Positions 25,043-36,603 of a stretch of DNA of 64,000 nt are shown piece by piece (the stretch's first letter is position 1; every line of letters begins with the position of its first letter). The notes beneath the pieces are model-generated. The model was not told where the DNA came from. It searched no databases and saw only the letters and a program-made list of their open reading frames with translations. The stretch lies in assembly GCF_001705235.1 (NCBI RefSeq), contig NZ_MCGV01000001.1, forward strand, positions 1,364,001 through 1,428,000, written 5' to 3'. The position numbers and the translations under genes were made by a program. Origin of the DNA: Clostridium pasteurianum. GTDB taxonomy: Bacteria > Bacillota > Clostridia > Clostridiales > Clostridiaceae.

Positions 25043-25279
25043 CTACTTAAATTGTTTTAGATTCAAAAAAATAAGAATTAGTGCAAATAGTATTGAAGTC
25101 ACAATTGTAATTCTTGCAAGAAATGCTTCTTTTGTTTTAGACTTATTTTTAGCAAAAAATGTCTCATTTGTACCTGATATTGGATTCATAAAACCATCCA
25201 TTTTACCCGGCTGTACAAGGACAGATACTATTATAATAACAGCCAATATAACTTGTGCAACTATCAAAAAAGTATGCAT
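25043..25279 (-). CDS. secG: Preprotein translocase subunit SecG
   Basis: A 78-residue membrane protein with two hydrophobic helices (about residues 3-22 and 55-74) and the loop VQPGKMDGFMNPISGTNETF, which matches the SecG pattern of a GxxD/G loop ending in an ETFFAK-like motif. SecG assists SecYEG in protein export. It lies between eno and rnr, as commonly in Firmicutes. A GGAGG site precedes the ATG. Confidence 0.9.
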   Translation of the reverse strand: MHTFLIVAQVILAVIIIVSVLVQPGKMDGFMNPISGTNETFFAKNKSKTKEAFLARITIVTSILFALILIFLNLKQFK

Positions 25280-25399
25280 GTCAAACCTCCTATAAATTTC
25301 CTGCTCATATCCAGTATATACTTAATTTTATCATAAACATTACTATATTACAATAGAAAATAAGGGAAATTTATCAAATTAAATTTCCCCATTCACTGA

Positions 25400-26713
<1,314 letters not shown>

Positions 26714-26800
26714 TTAATTTTAAACAAAAATTCTAACTCTTCCTATTTTGGTCTAAAAGCAACATTATTATTCTTATTTTTTATGCTTCAATAAATAAAA

Positions 26801-27033
26801 AAGGGGTTATCGCATTAATAAAATTAATTAAGAATTAAGAGTTAAGAATTAAGAATGAATGATGATTTTCTGCCTCTTTGCTCCGGAAAATCTACATTTT
26901 ATAAAAAATCATTTCCGCAACTAGGAGTAGAAGCACATAAGTTTTAAAATTTTTCATACTGTAACAGAGAAAAAGTTACATTCATTCTTAATTTTTAATT
27001 ATTTATTCTTAATTATTTATGCGATAACCTCTT
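26801..27033. repeat. MITE-like element with terminal inverted repeats
   Basis: A stretch of about 230 bp between gpmI and eno has matching ends: AAGGGGTTATCGCATTAATAA at the left and TTATTTATGCGATAACCTCTT at the right. Both ends continue into AATTAAGAATTAAGA-type iterations that also pair with each other. There is no coding sequence. It looks like a nonautonomous transposable element or degraded repeat, unrelated to the GAAGTAACA hairpin family. Confidence 0.65.
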
Positions 27034-27056
27034 CCCTTATATTTTAAATTTGCTTA

Positions 27057-28589
27057 TTAGTCTATTAAACTCTTTCCAGTCATTTCTGCTGGTTTATCAA
27101 GTCCCATTTCTTTAAGCATTGTAGGAGCTATATCTGCTAAAACTCCTTCATCTAATTTCTTACCTTTAGAATGATTACTTACATAAACAAATGGTACTGG
27201 ATTAGTTGTATGTGCTGTCATAGGATTTCCAGTAGAATAATCAACCATCTGCTCTGAATTTCCATGATCTGCTGTTATAAATACAGTTCCATCTAATTCA
27301 AGAACTTTTTTAACTATTTTTCCAAGGCATTCATCTACTGCTTCTACAGCTTTCTCTGCTGCTTCAAGAATTCCAGTATGTCCAACCATATCAGGATTTG
27401 CAAAATTCAATATAACCATATCGTATTTATCCTGATTTAATCTATTTAAAAGCTCATCTGTAACTTTATATGCACTCATTTCTGGCTGTAAATCATAAGT
27501 TGCAACCTTTGGTGATGGTATAAGCGCTCTATCTTCATTTTTATTTGGAGTTTCAACTCCACCATTAAAGAAGAATGTTACATGAGCATATTTTTCAGTT
27601 TCTGCAATTCTAAGTTGATTTAAGCCTTTACTACTTACATATTGTCCAAGTGTATTAACAATTGTCTCTGGGCCGAAAGCAACATCAACATTCTTGAATT
27701 TTGCATCATATTCAGTCATTGTTACAAATTCAATGTTAAGTTTTTCTCTCTTAAAGCCATCAAAATCATCTTCAACTATTGCCCTAGTTATCTGTCTTGC
27801 TCTATCAGGTCTGAAGTTAAAGAATATAACAGAATCCTTATCCTTTATAGTTGCACGTGGTTTTCCATCTTTAACTATAACTGTTGGAAGTACAAATTCA
27901 TCTGTCTTATTGTCATGGTAAGATGCCTCAATAGCTGCAACTGCACTTTCTGCTGTTTCTCCTTTTCCAAGAACCATAGCATTATATGCAAGTTCTTCTC
28001 TTTCCCATCTATTATCTCTATCCATTGCGTAGTATCTTCCTGAAAGTGTAGCTATTTCTCCAACACCTAATTCTTTCATGTAAGCTTCAATATCATTTAT
28101 AAATTCCTTTGCTGAAGCTGGTGGTTCATCTCTTCCATCAAGAAAAGCATGTACAAACACTTTTTTAATACCTTTATTCTTTGCAAGCTTTAAAAGTCCC
28201 TTTAAATGATCTGTGTGTGCATGAACTCCTCCTGGTGATAAAAGTCCCATTAAATGTAGTGTTGAATCATTTCTAAGTACATTGTCTGCGGCTTTATTTA
28301 ATGCAGGATTTTCAAAGAAATCTCCATCATCTATTGCCTTTGTTATTTTAGTTAAAGATTGATATACAACCCTTCCTGCTCCTATATTTAAATGTCCAAC
28401 TTCTGAATTTCCCATTTGTCCATCTGGAAGTCCTACACTTAATCCACTAGCACCAAGTTTTGTGTGTGGATATTCACTATACAATTTATCAAAATTAGGT
28501 TTTTTGGCTTCCCTTACTGCATTTCCTTCGATTTTGTCTGAAATTCCAAATCCATCTAATATCATTAACATTACAGGTTTCTTTGCCAT
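27057..28589 (-). CDS. gpmI: 2,3-bisphosphoglycerate-independent phosphoglycerate mutase
   Basis: A 510-residue manganese enzyme that interconverts 3- and 2-phosphoglycerate. The N-terminal MILDGFG supplies a metal-binding Asp, and Ser62 in [14 protein letters not shown] is the phosphoserine nucleophile. [24 protein letters not shown]-like [14 protein letters not shown] and [10 protein letters not shown] contribute the remaining ligands. Length is normal for the family. It follows tpiA in the glycolytic run; the gap of about 270 bp carries a small repeat and a strong hairpin. Confidence 0.97.
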   Translation of the reverse strand: MAKKPVMLMILDGFGISDKIEGNAVREAKKPNFDKLYSEYPHTKLGASGLSVGLPDGQMGNSEVGHLNIGAGRVVYQSLTKITKAIDDGDFFENPALNKAADNVLRNDSTLHLMGLLSPGGVHAHTDHLKGLLKLAKNKGIKKVFVHAFLDGRDEPPASAKEFINDIEAYMKELGVGEIATLSGRYYAMDRDNRWEREELAYNAMVLGKGETAESAVAAIEASYHDNKTDEFVLPTVIVKDGKPRATIKDKDSVIFFNFRPDRARQITRAIVEDDFDGFKREKLNIEFVTMTEYDAKFKNVDVAFGPETIVNTLGQYVSSKGLNQLRIAETEKYAHVTFFFNGGVETPNKNEDRALIPSPKVATYDLQPEMSAYKVTDELLNRLNQDKYDMVILNFANPDMVGHTGILEAAEKAVEAVDECLGKIVKKVLELDGTVFITADHGNSEQMVDYSTGNPMTAHTTNPVPFVYVSNHSKGKKLDEGVLADIAPTMLKEMGLDKPAEMTGKSLID

Positions 28590-28669
28590 AACACTATTCC
28601 TCCATTCTTTATTACGAAAAACAATTTAGCACTTAGGCTTCAAACTGATTTTTCACATTGCCATCTAAT

Positions 28670-28733
28670 TAACCTTAATTAGCAATTGACAACAGACACT
28701 ATTCTATTATCAATTCTCAATTACTAATTATAA
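28670..28733. repeat. Short inverted-repeat element between tpiA and gpmI
   Basis: TTAGCAATTGA near the left and TCAATTACTAA at the right form inexact inverted ends of a 64-bp AT-rich segment with no coding sequence. It resembles short AATTGA-type interspersed repeats of clostridia, here inside an operon spacer. Confidence 0.4.
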
Positions 28734-28782
28734 CTTCATAAGATAATCTTAAATAACAACACATTTTTTAATCACTTTAATT

Positions 28783-28828
28783 TATATGATATGTATTATG
28801 ATATTTAAAGCATAATACATATCATATA
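28783..28828 (-). terminator. Long perfect hairpin after tpiA
   Basis: TATATGATATGTATTATG and CATAATACATATCATATA form an 18-bp perfect stem with a 10-base loop, about 35 bp after the tpiA stop. No T run follows on the minus strand, so it may slow exonucleases and set the relative mRNA levels of the glycolytic genes, or act as a weak terminator. Confidence 0.5.
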
Positions 28829-28862
28829 TAGTTATACTCTAAAACTACTAAATTTTATAAAA

Positions 28863-29609
28863 TTAGAAGTTAACAATCTGTGAAAAATCTTCTGCTTTAA
28901 GGCTTGCTCCTCCAACTAAAGCTCCATCTATTTCTGGCTTAGCCATTTGAGCTTTAATTGTCTTTGGTTTAACAGAACCACCATATTGGATTCTTACTTT
29001 TTCAGCAACTTCTTTTCCATAAACAGCTTCTACAGCTTTTCTGATTGCTCCTATTGTTTCATTAGCCTGATCATCTGTAGCAGTTTTTCCTGTTCCTATA
29101 GCCCAAATTGGTTCATAAGCTATAACAACTTTTTCTGCCTGCTCTTTAGTTAATCCTGCTAAATCTAATTTGATTTGTTTTCCTACAACTTCATTTGTTA
29201 CATTTGCTTCTCTTTCTTCAAGAGTTTCACCGCAGCAAACTATAGGATTTAATTTATGTGCAAAAGCAGCTTTTACTTTTAAGTTTATTGCTGCATCAGT
29301 TTCATTAAAGTTCTGTCTTCTTTCGCTGTGACCAAGTACTACGAAGTCTACGCCCATTTCTTCAAGCATATTTGGTGCTATTTCTCCAGTAAAAGCACCA
29401 CTTTCTTCAAAATACATGTTTTGTGCTCCAACTTTTATGTTAGTTCCCTTTGTTGCTTTTAATACTGCATCTAAACATACAAATGTAGGGCAAACAACTA
29501 CGTCTACTTTAGCATCCTTAACAAGTGGTTTTAATTCTTCAATTAAAGCTACTGCTTCAGATGGAGTTTTATTCATTTTCCAATTTCCTGCTATTATTGG
29601 TGTTCTCAA
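28863..29609 (-). CDS. tpiA: Triosephosphate isomerase
   Basis: A 248-residue TIM barrel that interconverts dihydroxyacetone phosphate and glyceraldehyde 3-phosphate. [11 protein letters not shown] holds Asn and Lys of the active site, [14 protein letters not shown] the electrophilic His95, and [16 protein letters not shown] the catalytic Glu and the mobile phosphate loop; the end has YGGSVKP and [10 protein letters not shown]. Length is standard. It sits 75 bp after pgk in the glycolytic operon. Confidence 0.97.
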   Translation of the reverse strand: MRTPIIAGNWKMNKTPSEAVALIEELKPLVKDAKVDVVVCPTFVCLDAVLKATKGTNIKVGAQNMYFEESGAFTGEIAPNMLEEMGVDFVVLGHSERRQNFNETDAAINLKVKAAFAHKLNPIVCCGETLEEREANVTNEVVGKQIKLDLAGLTKEQAEKVVIAYEPIWAIGTGKTATDDQANETIGAIRKAVEAVYGKEVAEKVRIQYGGSVKPKTIKAQMAKPEIDGALVGGASLKAEDFSQIVNF

Positions 29610-29684
29610 TTAAATACACTCCTTAATTTTTATTTCGTATACATTGTATCACAATAATTTGTATTTGTTAATAATAATTATTAA

Positions 29685-30878
29685 TTATTTATCGTTTAAT
29701 GCAACTATTCCCGGAAGTTCTTTTCCTTCTAAGAATTCAAGCGAAGCTCCACCACCAGTTGAAATATGAGTCATCTTATCTCCATATCCTAACTGATTAA
29801 CAGCAGCAGCACTATCTCCTCCTCCTATAACTGTAGTTGCATCTGATTCAGCCATAGCTTTTGCAACGTCCTTTGTTCCTTTAGCGAAGTTTTCAAATTC
29901 AAATACTCCCATAGGTCCGTTCCAAACAACTGTCTTAGCTTCTTTAACTGCATCAGCATAAAGTTTTTGAGTCTTTGGTCCTATATCTAATCCCATGTAA
30001 CCATCTGGTATATTAGCATCATCAGTTGTAACTGGTTTTGTATCTGCTTTAAATTCAGCTCCAACAATGTTATCTACTGGAAGAAGAAGCTTTACTCCCT
30101 TATCCTTAGCTTTTTGCATCATTTCTTTAGCATAGTCAACTTTGTCTGCTTCAAGAAGTGAAGTTCCTATTGTATAGCCTTGTGCTTTTAAGAAAGTGTA
30201 AGCCATTCCGCCTCCGATTATTAATGTATCTACTTTTTCAAGTAAATTGTTTATAACATTAATTTTATCAGAAACTTTAGCTCCTCCTAAGATTGCAACG
30301 AAAGGTCTAACTGGAGTTTCAACAGCTGATCCTAAGAATTTTAATTCTTTTTGGATTAAGTATCCACATACAGCAGTCTTTATGAATTTAGTTACTCCAA
30401 CTGTTGAGCAGTGAGCTCTATGAGCAGTACCAAATGCATCATTTACATATACTTCTGCAAGTGAAGCTAATTCTTTAGAGAATTCATCTTCATTTTTCTT
30501 TTCTTCTTTTCTGAATCTTGTATTTTCAAGAAGCATAACGTCTCCATCTTTTAATTCAGAAGCTGCTTTTTTAGCATTTTCTCCAACAACTGTATCATCT
30601 GGAGCAAATTTAACTTCACGTCCAAGCATCTCACCTAATCTTTTAGCAACTGGAGCAAGTGTGAAAGCCTTATCTACTCCCTTTGGTTTTCCAAGGTGTG
30701 AGCAAAGTATAACTTTTGCACCATGTTCTGATAAGTATTTTATAGTTGGAAGTGCTCCATTAAGTCTGTTTTCATCAGTTATTACTCCATCTTTTAGAGG
30801 AACATTAAAATCACATCTAACTAATACTTTTTTGCCTTTAACATCTACATCTTCAATAGTCTTCTTGTTAAACTGCAT
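29685..30878 (-). CDS. pgk: Phosphoglycerate kinase
   Basis: A 397-residue kinase that makes ATP from 1,3-bisphosphoglycerate. [11 protein letters not shown] and SHLGKPKG are substrate-binding signatures of the N-terminal domain, [13 protein letters not shown] and WNGPMGVFE those of the nucleotide domain, and [13 protein letters not shown] closes it. The start with TAGGAGTG is preferred; an ATG 18 bases earlier overlaps that ribosome site. It follows gap after a spacer with a long hairpin. Confidence 0.97.
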   Translation of the reverse strand: MQFNKKTIEDVDVKGKKVLVRCDFNVPLKDGVITDENRLNGALPTIKYLSEHGAKVILCSHLGKPKGVDKAFTLAPVAKRLGEMLGREVKFAPDDTVVGENAKKAASELKDGDVMLLENTRFRKEEKKNEDEFSKELASLAEVYVNDAFGTAHRAHCSTVGVTKFIKTAVCGYLIQKELKFLGSAVETPVRPFVAILGGAKVSDKINVINNLLEKVDTLIIGGGMAYTFLKAQGYTIGTSLLEADKVDYAKEMMQKAKDKGVKLLLPVDNIVGAEFKADTKPVTTDDANIPDGYMGLDIGPKTQKLYADAVKEAKTVVWNGPMGVFEFENFAKGTKDVAKAMAESDATTVIGGGDSAAAVNQLGYGDKMTHISTGGGASLEFLEGKELPGIVALNDK

Positions 30879-30916
30879 TATATTCACTCCTATCATTTAT
30901 TTTACAAATATTTTAC

Positions 30917-30962
30917 AAAAGGCCCAGCCTCATAGCCTTCAACTATAAAACCAGACCTTTTT
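30917..30962 (-). promoter_or_regulatory. Intercistronic hairpin between gap and pgk
   Basis: AAAAGGTCTGG pairs with CTGGGCCTTTT, and inside it TTTTATAG pairs with CTATGAGG, allowing G-U pairs, around a 7-base loop. On the minus strand the stem is followed by TGTAAAA rather than T residues. It may act as an RNA stabiliser or partial terminator, giving the higher gap expression often seen in clostridia. Confidence 0.5.
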
Positions 30963-31012
30963 ACTATGTTCTACTTTAAAATATTCAAATTAATTAACTA
31001 TGAGCTTTTAAA

Positions 31013-32017
31013 CTATTTTGCAATTTTTGCAAAGTACTCTAAAGTTCTAACTAATTGTGAAGTGTATGACATTTCATTATCATACCAAGCAGCTGTTTTA
31101 ACTAATTGTGATCCGTTAACATCAACAATCTTAGTTAAAGTTGCATCAAATAATGATCCGAAGTTCATTCCAACAACATCAGCTGAAACTATTGGATCTT
31201 CAGTGTATCCAAATGATTCATTAGCAGCAGCTTTCATTGCAGCATTAACTTCTTCAACTGTAACATTTTTCTTAAGAACTGAAACAAGTTCAGTGATTGA
31301 ACCAGTTGGAACTGGAACTCTCTGAGCATTTCCGTCTAATTTTCCTTTTAAATCAGGGATAACTTGTGCTATTGCTTTAGCAGCACCAGTTGAGTTAGGG
31401 ATGATACTTACAGCAGCAGCTCTAGCTCTTCTTAAATCACCTTTTCTGTGTGGACCATCTAATGTGTTCTGATCATTAGTATAAGCATGGATTGTAGTCA
31501 TAAATCCTTTTTCTATTCCAAAATTATCATTTAATACTTTAGCCATTGGAGCTAAGCAGTTAGTTGTGCATGATGCACCTGATACAACTGTTTCAGTTCC
31601 ATCAAGAGTGTCATTATTAACATTAAATACTATTGTCTTTAAGTCATTTCCAGCTGGAGCTGAAATAACAACTTTTTTAGCACCTGCTCTAACATGAGCT
31701 TCTGCTTTTTCTTTCTTTGTGAAGAAACCAGTACATTCAAGAACAACATCTATTCCTAATTTTCCCCAAGGTAATTTCTCAGGATCTTTTTCAGCGAAAA
31801 CTTTAATTTCTTTTCCATTAACTATGAAAGCATCTTCTTTAACTTCAATTTCACCTTTGAATCTTCCTTGTGATGAATCATATTTGAATAAGTGTGCTAA
31901 CATTTTTGCATCAGTTAAGTCGTTTATTGCAACAACCTCTAATCCAGGAACTTCAAGAATTCTTCTTAAAGCTAATCTTCCTATTCTTCCAAAACCGTTA
32001 ATAGCTATCTTTGCCAT
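31013..32017 (-). CDS. gap: Glyceraldehyde-3-phosphate dehydrogenase
   Basis: A 334-residue NAD-dependent enzyme. The Rossmann motif [13 protein letters not shown] is at the N-terminus, and the catalytic Cys150 lies in [24 protein letters not shown] and [20 protein letters not shown] follow, and the C-terminus has [24 protein letters not shown] precedes the chosen ATG; an in-frame ATG 15 bases earlier overlaps this site and is rejected. It follows cggR by about 120 bp and is the first enzyme gene of the operon. Confidence 0.97.
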   Translation of the reverse strand: MAKIAINGFGRIGRLALRRILEVPGLEVVAINDLTDAKMLAHLFKYDSSQGRFKGEIEVKEDAFIVNGKEIKVFAEKDPEKLPWGKLGIDVVLECTGFFTKKEKAEAHVRAGAKKVVISAPAGNDLKTIVFNVNNDTLDGTETVVSGASCTTNCLAPMAKVLNDNFGIEKGFMTTIHAYTNDQNTLDGPHRKGDLRRARAAAVSIIPNSTGAAKAIAQVIPDLKGKLDGNAQRVPVPTGSITELVSVLKKNVTVEEVNAAMKAAANESFGYTEDPIVSADVVGMNFGSLFDATLTKIVDVNGSQLVKTAAWYDNEMSYTSQLVRTLEYFAKIAK

Positions 32018-32138
32018 TCTAACTACCTCCAAAATTTTTTTAATATTCTAAAATTATATCTAAAATATAATTATTAGCTAAAACATAATATTGCCATATT
32101 TAAATGCAGCACATAATATTAATACTTAAAAATATCAT

Positions 32139-33173
32139 CTAGTCAACATTTTTAAGTATTCTCACCATTTCTCTGGCAGCTCCTTCATCAGTGATGAGAA
32201 CATTTTTTTTGCCATGTATCTGTGTTGCAATAATAGCTTCTGCTTTTAATTTACTTCCTGCAACAGCTATGATATTTTTTGCATTTTTAATATCTTCGAT
32301 TTTAAGCCCAAGTGATGGAGTATGATATACTACTTTACCATCTTTGTCAAAAAAATAGCCAAATGCTTCTGCGACAGAGCCATTTTCAAGAATATTTGAT
32401 ATTTCATCATCACTTAATCCTCGCCTTTTGCTCATTTCATCAGCCCTACCGACTCCATAGATAATTATATCAGCTTTACGTATAGTATCAATTGCATTTT
32501 TTATGCTCTTCTCGTTAATTATCGTACTTAAAGCTTCATTACTTAAATTATCTGGAACATGTATCAATTTATAACTAGCACCCAATTTATTGGCAAGATT
32601 GGCTGCTAAAGTGTTGGCCTCTGTTTCTAAATTTCTTTCCATGCCACCTCTTGCTGGAACAACTACTGCTTTTTGATATGTAGGTGATGACTCATAGTTA
32701 TCAACTACATTTTTCATAGTCGTACCACCAGTAATCGCAACAATATCTCCGTCTAAAATTATGTTTTCCATAAACTTTGCTGCCGTTCTTCCAAGTTCAT
32801 TCATAACTGTACTATCTTCATCGATATTCCCTGGCACTATTATAACCTTTTTTATATTAAGTTTTTGTTCTATAAACTCTTCAACATCTGTTAAGCCCTT
32901 AAATTCCCTTATAAAATTCTTAAGCTTATCAATTATCTCTTCGCCATCTTTAGTAACTGACATTCCTGGATTATTTACACTTATAAGATTCTGCTTCTTT
33001 AAAAAACTTATTTCAGTCCTAACGACTCTCTCGCCTATTCCAATCTTACTCGCAAGTATTCTTCTACCTACAGGCTCATTATACTTAATAGTTCTTAAAA
33101 TATCATATCTTTTTTGTAAAAGCTCCATAAGTTCAGGAACAATCTTTTGTTGTAATTTTAAAATTTCATGCAT
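32139..33173 (-). CDS. cggR: Central glycolytic genes regulator CggR
   Basis: A 344-residue SorC/DeoR-type repressor. Residues 1-70 form the DNA-binding region (RYDILRTIKYNEPVGRRILA with RVVRTEISFLKKQ), and the rest is the sugar-phosphate-binding domain (DIVAITGGTTMKNVVDNY, VVPARGGM, IIYGVGRADEM). In Bacillus its ligand is fructose-1,6-bisphosphate, which relieves repression of the lower-glycolysis operon. The start chosen has GGGGTGG upstream; an earlier in-frame ATG lies inside the operator. It heads the operon, and its own operator at 33185-33225 is clear, so it is autoregulated. Confidence 0.92.
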   Translation of the reverse strand: MHEILKLQQKIVPELMELLQKRYDILRTIKYNEPVGRRILASKIGIGERVVRTEISFLKKQNLISVNNPGMSVTKDGEEIIDKLKNFIREFKGLTDVEEFIEQKLNIKKVIIVPGNIDEDSTVMNELGRTAAKFMENIILDGDIVAITGGTTMKNVVDNYESSPTYQKAVVVPARGGMERNLETEANTLAANLANKLGASYKLIHVPDNLSNEALSTIINEKSIKNAIDTIRKADIIIYGVGRADEMSKRRGLSDDEISNILENGSVAEAFGYFFDKDGKVVYHTPSLGLKIEDIKNAKNIIAVAGSKLKAEAIIATQIHGKKNVLITDEGAAREMVRILKNVD

Positions 33174-33184
33174 TAAACCACCCC

Positions 33185-33235
33185 GCTGGACATATATAGT
33201 CCCAGCATCATAAATCATGTCCCACTAATATTATA
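33185..33235 (-). promoter_or_regulatory. CggR operator and promoter of the glycolytic operon
   Basis: The minus-strand -10 TATAAT is at 33230-33235, with a weak TTAAAA -35 17 bp upstream. Immediately downstream lie two GGGAC units in direct repeat, GTGGGACATG at 33225-33216 and GCTGGGAC at 33206-33199, the second followed by TATATATGTCCAGC. GGGAC-N6-TGTCC is very close to the Bacillus CggR operator half (CGGGACATATAATGTCCAGC). Binding would block transcription just after initiation. Confidence 0.75.
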
Positions 33236-33257
33236 AGGTAAAAGAAAAAATTTTTAA

Positions 33258-33299
33258 ATAGTATTTATGAAAAAAATATATTTTTTTCATAAATACTAT
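33258..33299 (-). terminator. rpoN terminator (42-bp palindrome)
   Basis: ATAGTATTTATGAAAAAAA and its exact complement form an essentially loopless palindrome starting 17 bp after the rpoN stop. T-rich sequence (TTTAAAAATTTTTTC) follows on the minus strand. It separates rpoN from the cggR promoter. Confidence 0.7.
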
Positions 33300-33315
33300 C
33301 TTAATTAACAGTTTT

Positions 33316-34713
33316 CTAATATCTTTTTCTCTTTGCTGATGATTTTATATCCATTTCCTCTCTATATTTTGCTACAGTTCTTCTTGAAATATTCGTTCCT
33401 TTTTCCTTTAAGAGCTCACAAATCTTCTGATCTGATAACGGACTATGTTTATCCTCCCCGTCTATTAAAGCCTTTATGTCATTCTTTATTTTCTGAGTTG
33501 ATAAATCTTTTTCATCTGAAGCTCCAGCCTTAGATATTCCTGTAGTAAACAAATCCCTTATTTTAATAAGACCTTTTGTATCAATATAAACGTATTTTTC
33601 CCTTATAGCTCTGCTTATAGTTGACTCGTGTACATCTAGCTTTTCTGAAATATCCTTAAGGGTCATTGGCTCTAAATAATTAGACTTGCCTTGAAAATAC
33701 TTCTTTTGGCTTTCAAGAATTTCATTCAAAACATCATACAATGTACTTTTTCTCTGTTCTATACTTTTAAGTAAAAATAAAGCACTGTTGAGTTTTTCTT
33801 TTACATAATCAGTATCTTCTTTATTGTTACCACTATTAATTATATTTTTATAAGTGTTATTTATAGATAACTTAGGAACAGAATTATCATTCATGATAAC
33901 ATAAAACTTATTGTCTATTTTTCTTATAAAAGCATCTGGAATTACATATTTAACATCTTCACCTGTATAAAATCCCCTAGACGGTTTAGGCTCAAGTTTT
34001 TTTATAAAATCACCATACTCTTGAGCTTTCTGCGGCGTTATGTTAAGTTCACTAGCTATAGCGTTGTATTTATTTTCTGCAATATCAACTAAATGCTTAT
34101 CTATTATTTCAATTAAATTCTTATCGTTTACATTCTTGTTATACACCTGTAACTTCAGGCATTCAATAAGATTTCTTGCACCAACTCCACATGGTTCTAA
34201 TGATTGAACTATATCAAGTGCATTTTGTACACTTTTTAAATTAACATTAAGCTCACTTGCTATATCTTCTAGCCTATCAGGTAAATATCCGGTACTATTA
34301 AGATTTTCTATTATATATACACATATTTCCTTGATATCATCATCTATCCTTGTTTCTCCAAGCTGGTTTAACAAATATTCTGTAAACGACTCCTTACCAC
34401 TTATGAAATTAAATGGTGATACTTCTTCTTCATCATTGTTATAAGAGGAACCTCCATGAGTATAATTATCAAAATCAAGATATTTAACAAGTTCTTTATA
34501 ATCTACCTTACTTGCTTCCTTCTCATAATCTGTAATTTTGTCGTTTTCCTTTCCCTCTAAAAGCGGATTTTCTTCAATTTCCTTTTTTATATAGTCATTT
34601 AGTTCTAAATTTGACATCTGAAGAAGTTTAATTGACATTTGCATTTGCTGTGTCATTACAAGTTTCTGTTGTTGAGTTAAATTCAATTCAAAATTTAAAT
34701 TCATTTTTTTCAC
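33316..34713 (-). CDS. rpoN: RNA polymerase sigma-54 factor
   Basis: A 465-residue sigma factor. The Gln-rich N-terminal activator region (NLTQQQKLVMTQQMQMSIKLL, and ENPLLEG) binds enhancer proteins, the core-binding domain follows, then a helix-turn-helix (LKDISEKLDVHESTISRAIREK). The C-terminal RpoN box ISRRTVAKYREEM contacts the -24 element. Length is normal. It lies just before cggR, on the same strand but with its own terminator. No target enhancer-binding protein occurs in this window. Confidence 0.95.
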   Translation of the reverse strand: MKKMNLNFELNLTQQQKLVMTQQMQMSIKLLQMSNLELNDYIKKEIEENPLLEGKENDKITDYEKEASKVDYKELVKYLDFDNYTHGGSSYNNDEEEVSPFNFISGKESFTEYLLNQLGETRIDDDIKEICVYIIENLNSTGYLPDRLEDIASELNVNLKSVQNALDIVQSLEPCGVGARNLIECLKLQVYNKNVNDKNLIEIIDKHLVDIAENKYNAIASELNITPQKAQEYGDFIKKLEPKPSRGFYTGEDVKYVIPDAFIRKIDNKFYVIMNDNSVPKLSINNTYKNIINSGNNKEDTDYVKEKLNSALFLLKSIEQRKSTLYDVLNEILESQKKYFQGKSNYLEPMTLKDISEKLDVHESTISRAIREKYVYIDTKGLIKIRDLFTTGISKAGASDEKDLSTQKIKNDIKALIDGEDKHSPLSDQKICELLKEKGTNISRRTVAKYREEMDIKSSAKRKRY

Positions 34714-34818
34714 CTAAACTCATTATATAACTTAATAGTTTAATTATATCATATTTAACTTTCATTTATACACTGCAATTAAATAAAATATATATTGCAT
34801 ATATTTGCATAAATCAAA

Positions 34819-34860
34819 AACTCATTTATATGGCATAGATAAACGTCATATAAATGAGTT
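34819..34860 (-). terminator. Terminator after degV
   Basis: AACTCATTTATATG and CATATAAATGAGTT form a perfect 14-bp stem with a 14-base loop, followed on the minus strand by TTTTTGATTT. It lies about 120 bp after the degV stop and upstream of rpoN. Confidence 0.75.
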
Positions 34861-34978
34861 AAATTCAAACTAAAATATTGCAAAACAAGAATAATATAAT
34901 TAAAAATTGTAAAACACATAAAATCCTCTACAATTTAATTATCTAACAAAATAATTAATAAAAAATAAGTCCCTTTGT

Positions 34979-35818
34979 TTAATATTCCTCAATAAAAAAT
35001 ACTCCACAAGCTTGTGTTCCTGAATGAGTTCCAACAACACAGCCAACCTCACATTCAATAAATTTATTTTGGTTTTCTATAAGTCTTTGTCTAAGTATTG
35101 GTAAAATATCTTCATTTTCTGCGTCAAGTAATATATTTGTTTCTTTTTTATCCATATTACCATCGTTTAAATAGTCTAAAACCACTCTCGCAGCTTTTTT
35201 GTTTCCTCTGACTTTGCTTCTAACTGCCATTTCTCCGTCCTTAACCTCAAGTATTAGTTTTATTCCAAGCAAATTTCCTATTGTACCTGCCGTTTTAGAT
35301 AATCTTCCACCTTTAATTAAATTATCAAGTTTTTCAAAGGCTAAGGCACTTTTGACATGAGGAATAGTCTCTACTATTTCGCTTTCTATTTCTTCAAAAG
35401 ATTTACCATCATCTCTTAATCTACAGGCTTTTAAAACTAATACGCCAAGACCTGATGTAACATTAAGACTATCAATAACAGCTATATCCTCCGTTTCAAG
35501 CATGTCTTTTGCTATACAGGCTGATTGATAGGTTCCACTCATTTTTGAAGATAAATTTATACAAATAATTTTGTAACCTTCATCAAGATATTTAGAAAAA
35601 CACTCAACAAATCTCTGAGGTGTTATTTGAGATGTAGAAGGAAAAATATTTTCTTCATCCATGATTTTCGAAAGCTGCTTAAAGTTTATGTCTTTCATAT
35701 CAAAATACGATTTTCCATTTACATTAACCATAAGAGGCAAAACTTCAATATCATTTTTACTTGCTACATATTGTGGCAGATCGCAAGTACTATCTGTTAT
35801 TATCTTTACTTTTTCCAC
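34979..35818 (-). CDS. DegV family fatty-acid-binding protein
   Basis: A 279-residue protein with the DegV signature: KIITDSTCDLP at the N-terminus, TSQITPQRFVECF with the Thr-Ser that contacts the lipid head, LSSKMSGTYQSACIAK, and GLGVLVLKA. In Firmicutes such proteins (FakB) present fatty acids to FakA for phosphorylation. The GTG start shown has GGAGG seven bases upstream; an ATG five codons earlier would place that site inside the gene. It is followed within 20 bp upstream by trmL on the same strand. Confidence 0.85.
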   Translation of the reverse strand: MEKVKIITDSTCDLPQYVASKNDIEVLPLMVNVNGKSYFDMKDINFKQLSKIMDEENIFPSTSQITPQRFVECFSKYLDEGYKIICINLSSKMSGTYQSACIAKDMLETEDIAVIDSLNVTSGLGVLVLKACRLRDDGKSFEEIESEIVETIPHVKSALAFEKLDNLIKGGRLSKTAGTIGNLLGIKLILEVKDGEMAVRSKVRGNKKAARVVLDYLNDGNMDKKETNILLDAENEDILPILRQRLIENQNKFIECEVGCVVGTHSGTQACGVFFIEEY

Positions 35819-35834
35819 ACATTCTCCTCCCATT

Positions 35835-36317
35835 CTATTTCATATTCGGAAAGCCAACCTGTCTTATAGCCTCATAAGCAACTATTGCAACAGTATTCGA
35901 TAAGTTAAGGGATCTTGTAGTAGTTTTAATCATAGGAACTCTTATACACTTTTCTGGATCACTTTCCCTTATATAATCAGGAAGTCCACAAGATTCTCTT
36001 CCAAAAATAATAAAATCGCCTTTTTTAAATTTAATATCATCATAATACACCTGACCATGAGTTGTGGAAAAATAAAATGAAGCATCCTTATATTTTTCCC
36101 TTAATTCTTCATAGGAATCATATAAAGTTATATCTAAATATTTCCAGTAATCAAGTCCTGCTCTTTTTAAATGTTTTTCATCCAGACTAAATCCAAGCGG
36201 TTTAATTAAATGAAGTTTAGAATTAGTAAGTACGCACGTTCTTGCTATATTACCTGTATTCTGCGGAATTTCTGGCTGAAATAATACTATATTTAAATTT
36301 TCTTGTCCTAATATCAT
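35835..36317 (-). CDS. trmL: tRNA (cytidine(34)-2'-O)-methyltransferase
   Basis: A 160-residue SPOUT-class methyltransferase for the wobble position of tRNA-Leu. It has NIVLFQPEIPQNTGNIARTC at the N-terminus, LIKPLGFSLDEKHLKRAGLDYW, and the knotted SAM-binding site IIFGRESCGLP, RVPMI and SLNLSNTVAIVAYEA. The length is typical of TrmL. GGGGG precedes the ATG. It is probably co-transcribed with degV. Confidence 0.93.
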   Translation of the reverse strand: MILGQENLNIVLFQPEIPQNTGNIARTCVLTNSKLHLIKPLGFSLDEKHLKRAGLDYWKYLDITLYDSYEELREKYKDASFYFSTTHGQVYYDDIKFKKGDFIIFGRESCGLPDYIRESDPEKCIRVPMIKTTTRSLNLSNTVAIVAYEAIRQVGFPNMK

Positions 36318-36603
36318 GGAATTCCCCCTATAAGTAATTATATATTACTGCAATAACTTATTCCAGTAACATAATTTAAAAGAATAAAACCTGTGTTATT
36401 TAAAGTTTGCCTAATCTCTTAACAAACCCAAACACAAGTTAGCTCTTAAACATATAAAATACGACGATATTTAAATTATATACTTAATTACTGTATTATT
36501 AAAAGAAAAACTTACATTATTAATAAAAATTTTTTTATTTCATACATTATATACCATGACCTCTTTGCGATAGTATTAACTAAAATCCTATTAATATACT
36601 AAA

